From contig UQWU01000038.1 of assembly GCA_900544885.1 (NCBI GenBank), positions 1-17,485 on the forward strand: a stretch of DNA of 17,485 nucleotides, given 5' to 3'. The DNA comes from an uncultured Phascolarctobacterium sp. (GTDB taxonomy: Bacteria; Bacillota; Negativicutes; Acidaminococcales; Acidaminococcaceae). Shown here one piece after another: positions 15,691 to 17,485 of this stretch (positions are counted from its first letter, which is position 1; each line of letters starts with the position of its first letter). The notes beneath the pieces were generated by a model that was not told the DNA's origin, did no database searches, and worked only from the letters and a program-made list of their open reading frames with translations. The translations under genes and the position numbers were made by a program.

Positions 15691-15905
15691 AGTACAACTC
15701 AGCTGACCTGGTTTTCGCCCCCACACTCGCCTGCTGGAGGGTTCGCTCCTAAGACTCTGCTCCCCACTACTACCTCTCTCGCCTCAATTTTTATGCGGCA
15801 GGACTTACTTCTAAGCTGCACCGTGCTCACAGTAATTTTTACTGCTTACGTGGATCGTTTTGCCTGCAACTGGCATCGACTTTCAACCACAGACCTGAGT
15901 TGTAC
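15691..15905 (-). ncRNA. Stand-alone structured RNA, candidate raiA-motif RNA (6S RNA as alternative)
   Basis: About 215 nt with no plausible protein. The ends form a perfect 12-bp helix (15895-15906 with 15691-15702, CTGAGTTGTACT). Inside are further stems: GTGG/CCAC with TCG/CGA and GCC/GGC stacked in 15850-15890; CAGTAA/TTACTG at 15830-15844; GCAGCTTA/TAAG..CTGC with loop GAAG at 15798-15819; and GGAG/CTCC at 15736-15749. It is more G-rich than its flanks. A promoter with 17-bp spacing starts at the first helix base, and the transporter has its own promoter downstream, so it is an independent transcript. Known raiA-motif RNAs are of this size and lie upstream of raiA(hpf)-secA in Firmicutes. 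Here hpf is the next gene upstream of secA, but the transporter intervenes. The class assignment is inferred; that it is a structured RNA is better supported. Confidence 0.72.
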
Positions 15906-15911
15906 TAAACT

Positions 15912-15940
15912 ATTATATGACGCTCTTCATTTTTTTGCAA
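15912..15940 (-). promoter_or_regulatory. Promoter of the structured RNA
   Basis: TTGCAA (15935-15940) and a perfect TATAAT (15912-15917) on the minus strand are separated by exactly 17 bp. The start is expected at about 15905, a G that is the second base of the 12-bp closing helix. Confidence 0.8.
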
Positions 15941-15982
15941 TATATAAGCAGGTTTATACTTTAATAATTTAACAAAAAGTGT

Positions 15983-15988
15983 TATACT
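15983..15988 (+). promoter_or_regulatory. Possible -10 of the HD-GYP gene promoter
   Basis: TATACT on the plus strand, 58 bp before the start codon. The expected -35 position holds only TTTAAT, so it is weak. It is divergent from the RNA promoter in the same 140-bp gap. Confidence 0.4.
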
Positions 15989-16045
15989 GTCATTACTAAA
16001 ATATTGTTACGTTAATCAAAATCATTTATGTAAGGATTCGGGCTC

Positions 16046-16666
16046 ATGATTGCTATACCACAATGCTTAGACTTCGCAGATGCGCGTCGGACAAAAGAAA
16101 TCTGCGATTTCTATTTAAAAATGTTGGAAATTAAAAATCGTGAAATATATCTGCATAGTCAGCAGGTGGCTAATTATGCAGTCAGCACCGCTGCTAAGAT
16201 TGGTCTGCCAGCCTCTGAGGTTTCGCAGATTAAAACAGCGGCTCTTTTGCATGACATAGGTCAATTGGCAGTACCTAATATTATCTTAGCTAAACTACCT
16301 TTCCTGTCTACACGTGAAAATGCTATCTATAAGCGTCATTGTATAGCCGGTGCCAGTATGCTGGAAAATATGCCTGAATTTACCTATGTAATTGATATCA
16401 TACGCTGTCATCACGAAAAATGGGACGGCACTGGCTATCCCAAACGTTTAAAAGGACAAAACATTCCTATTGGTGCCCGTATTATTGCTGTCGCAAATTA
16501 CTATGACCGTAACCTTAATCCCTGTACCCAGCATTGGCAGAAAACGCATGCTGATGCTATTATCGAATTACAAAACAAAGCAGGTCTTGATTTTGACCCT
16601 GCTATTGTAAAAGCATTTATTGAATCCGTTATACCCCAACCCGATAAACTAGATAAGAAAAAATAA
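16046..16666 (+). CDS. Stand-alone HD-GYP domain protein (possible cyclic dinucleotide phosphodiesterase)
   Basis: A 206-residue soluble protein made almost entirely of an HD-GYP domain, a family that cleaves cyclic di-GMP or related dinucleotides. Metal-binding landmarks are H37, the HD pair at 69-70 (LLHDIGQ), H98 and HHEKWDGTGYP at 122-132. Two usual residues differ: the lysine in HDIGK is Gln73, and the aspartate in the ARI..VAD motif is Asn151 (ARIIAVANYYD). No receiver or sensor domain is attached. It is the first plus-strand gene, transcribed away from the structured RNA. AAGGA lies 10 bases before the ATG. A strong terminator follows at once. Activity may be altered or lost, so a binding role is possible. 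Confidence 0.88.
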   Translation: MIAIPQCLDFADARRTKEICDFYLKMLEIKNREIYLHSQQVANYAVSTAAKIGLPASEVSQIKTAALLHDIGQLAVPNIILAKLPFLSTRENAIYKRHCIAGASMLENMPEFTYVIDIIRCHHEKWDGTGYPKRLKGQNIPIGARIIAVANYYDRNLNPCTQHWQKTHADAIIELQNKAGLDFDPAIVKAFIESVIPQPDKLDKKK

Positions 16667-16715
16667 GCACTTTCTTCGTTAATAAATAATAATGAAGAAA
16701 GTGCTTTTATTTTTT
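16664..16715 (+). terminator. Intrinsic terminator after the HD-GYP gene
   Basis: AAGCACTTTCTTC (16665-16677) pairs perfectly with GAAGAAAGTGCTT (16694-16706), followed by a T-rich tail. The left arm overlaps the stop codon. T residues flank both sides, so it could also act on the other strand. Confidence 0.9.
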
Positions 16716-16734
16716 GCAACAAATTCATCAATAG

Positions 16735-16755
16735 ATTGCAATAACAAGTTGAACA
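16735..16755. repeat. Solo IS30-like terminal repeat
   Basis: ATTGCAATAACAAGTTGAACA matches the IS30 end beginning at 17394 at 18 of 21 positions and has the same orientation. No transposase codons follow it, so it looks like a remnant or a coincidental match. Confidence 0.4.
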
Positions 16756-16882
16756 TTTTTTCTAACACTCTCTTATACCGCGTAAATAAAAGCTAAAGCC
16801 TGTTTACATACCAATTCTGCAGAATAGCATTTTTAAATTCGTCAGTTCGTTGTATAATCAAGTTGAAGAAAATTTAAAATTT

Positions 16883-16950
16883 AAATTACAAATAGAAGGC
16901 ATACAAATTTTATATCACACTGCATAAATCGTATCAAGTTTATACTTGAT
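16883..16950 (-). pseudogene. Diverged IS30 transposase 3' end and terminal repeat
   Basis: The plus strand segment TGCATAAATCGTATCAAG (16921-16938) matches TGCATAAATCTTATCAAG of the right-edge IS30 at 17 of 18 bases. On the minus strand it encodes LDTIYAV and a stop, versus LDKIYAT and a stop. The flanking 16883-16912 resembles the terminal repeat at about 20 of 30 positions. Further inward no transposase sequence is recognisable, so this is a relic of an older insertion. Confidence 0.6.
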
Positions 16951-17048
16951 TAAGCAGAAAACGAAGAAATATCATATATAGAAGAAAATCTTTGAGGATT
17001 TTGGAACAAAGACGAATCAAAATTTCAAGTAAAAATGGAGGAATTATA

Positions 17049-17382
17049 ATGCGTAACAGAATTGTTATGTCTTCAAAAAATATTTTCCCCATGCAAGTTT
17101 TTAAGATGGGCAACACAAAGAAAGAGAAAACTAAAATGTTTATACTGTAAATATAAAGAAGAATACAATTCTCCGCCTGCAATGCTTTCTGGAGAAACTC
17201 TCGATGATTATTCATTTATAATTCCTCAAAATTGTCCGATTGAAAAAATAAAATATATAGACATAGACAGTCTTGGTGGCTGTTGTAATAAAGAACATTA
17301 TGCTTTGTTTTTAAAAGCTTTAGAAGAAAATAAAAAAAGAATAGACGCTTTAATAGAAAAAATAACCAGTAATCAAAAATAG
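17049..17382 (+). pseudogene. Small cysteine-rich hypothetical gene, probably frameshifted
   Basis: The family is not recognised. A strong GGAGGAA site precedes ATG 17049, whose frame begins MRNRIVMSSKNIFPMQV and stops after 33 codons at 17148-17150. The +1 frame stays open from 17062 to 17382 and carries CLYCKY, PQNC and GGCCNKEH, then a Lys/Glu-rich helix (LEENKKRIDALIEKI). Removing one A from AAAA at 17133-17136 joins the well-initiated start to this frame and gives about 110 residues. The join KEKTK-CLYCKY is plausible, and five cysteines suggest metal binding. Alternatives are a sequencing error, programmed shifting, or a TTG start at 17062 without a ribosome site. The stop lies about 10 bp before the IS30 end. 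Confidence 0.5.
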
Positions 17383-17392
17383 AATTTCCTAA

Positions 17393-17414
17393 ATTGCAAT
17401 AAGAAATTGCACAC
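17393..17414. repeat. IS30 terminal inverted repeat (transposase-downstream end)
   Basis: ATTGCAATAAGAAATTGCACAC is the reverse complement counterpart of the repeat at 223-244, with the innermost 12 bases identical. Confidence 0.72.
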
Positions 17415-17424
17415 TTTTTAAAAA

Positions 17425-17485
17425 TCAAGTTGCATAAATCTTATCAAGCTCATTCTCGAATAGATCATCAGGTGATTTGTATCCG
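17425..17485 (-). CDS. IS30-family transposase, C-terminal fragment (cut by window edge)
   Basis: The last 19 codons read GYKSPDDLFENELDKIYAT and a stop. The pattern GYxSPxxLFxxELxxIYA is typical of the C-terminus of IS30 transposases. The stop is 11 bp inside the terminal repeat. Together with the N-terminal fragment at 1-136 it would represent the same element type, though not necessarily the same copy. Confidence 0.8.
   Translation of the reverse strand, partial: GYKSPDDLFENELDKIYAT

Larger units (their letters stand above)
16716..17048. other. Decayed AT-rich intergenic region
   Basis: About 330 bp without a convincing gene. It contains a solo IS30-like terminal repeat (16735-16755), a diverged IS30 3' end (16883-16950), a possible plus-strand -10 TATAAT (16853-16858, no good -35) and the ribosome site of the small gene that follows. 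Confidence 0.6.
17391..17485 (-). mobile_element. IS30-family insertion sequence, transposase-3' end (partial, runs off right edge)
   Basis: Starts with a terminal inverted repeat (17393-17414) and contains the end of a transposase gene. The orientation is the same as the element at the left edge, and the two visible parts are opposite ends of one element type. It is inserted right after the stop of the small cysteine-rich gene. Confidence 0.78.

Noticed and set aside
15691..15905. Riboswitch (cobalamin, lysine or T-box leader) controlling the transporter
   Set aside because: No recognisable conserved box of these classes, and a strong transporter promoter lies downstream of the element, so it is not in that leader.
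15691..15905. RNase P RNA, tmRNA or SRP RNA
   Set aside because: The signature sequences of these RNAs are missing and the size does not fit RNase P or tmRNA.
15418..15972. Plus-strand ORF of 184 codons over the structured RNA and the start of binding protein copy 1
   Set aside because: No ribosome site, antisense to a clear gene and to a structured RNA with its own promoter, and the composition does not look like a real protein.
16940..17215. Minus-strand hydrophobic ORF of 91 codons
   Set aside because: Antisense to the small cysteine-rich gene, no ribosome site, and its end overlaps an IS30 relic; low-complexity AT-rich sequence readily gives such hydrophobic frames.
17216..17428. Minus-strand ORF of 70 codons rich in Phe, Leu and Lys
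   Set aside because: Crosses the IS30 boundary and is the antisense of the Lys/Glu-rich end of the small gene.
1..17485. CRISPR array, tRNA or rRNA genes
   Set aside because: No regularly spaced repeats and no cloverleaf or rRNA sequence were seen on either strand.

Overview
The window looks like chromosomal DNA from a low- to mid-GC Firmicute-lineage bacterium, most likely one of the Negativicutes (for example an Acidaminococcaceae-like gut anaerobe). This rests on gene order (hpf-secA-prfB; ftsE-ftsX-M23-S41), on csaB next to a DUF5693 gene, and on codon use. No 16S or other decisive marker is present, so the placement is an inference.

Layout. Positions 1-248 are the promoter-proximal end of an IS30-family insertion sequence. 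From 260 to 8892 a tightly packed minus-strand operon reads prfB (with an intact programmed +1 frameshift), DUF5693, csaB, ftsE, ftsX, an M23 murein hydrolase, an S41 C-terminal protease and an ArsC/Spx-like protein. These couple translation termination with envelope construction: csaB/DUF5693 act on or near cell-surface polymers, and FtsEX with the M23 enzyme forms a cell-wall hydrolysis module. secA (9000-11471) and the ribosome hibernation factor hpf (11707-12240) lie upstream on the same strand, each with its own regulatory signals. From 12426 to 15581 is a polar amino acid ABC transporter: ATPase, permease and two tandemly duplicated lipoprotein binding proteins separated by a terminator.

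The most interesting element is at 15691-15905 (minus strand). It is a compact ~215-nt segment whose ends form a perfect 12-bp helix, with several internal hairpins. A strong promoter starts exactly at the helix, and a separate strong promoter downstream serves the transporter. It is therefore a stand-alone structured RNA rather than a leader. Its position upstream of hpf(raiA)-secA-prfB, with the transporter in between, makes a displaced raiA-motif RNA the leading hypothesis; 6S RNA is the main alternative.

Downstream on the plus strand are a stand-alone HD-GYP protein with two atypical active-site positions and a good terminator, then a decayed region. That region holds IS30-end remnants, a small cysteine-rich gene with a probable frameshift, and at the right edge the 3' end of an IS30 element in the same orientation as the left one. 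The ~17 kb are thus bracketed by directly repeated IS30-type ends, either a real arrangement or a contig broken at repeats.
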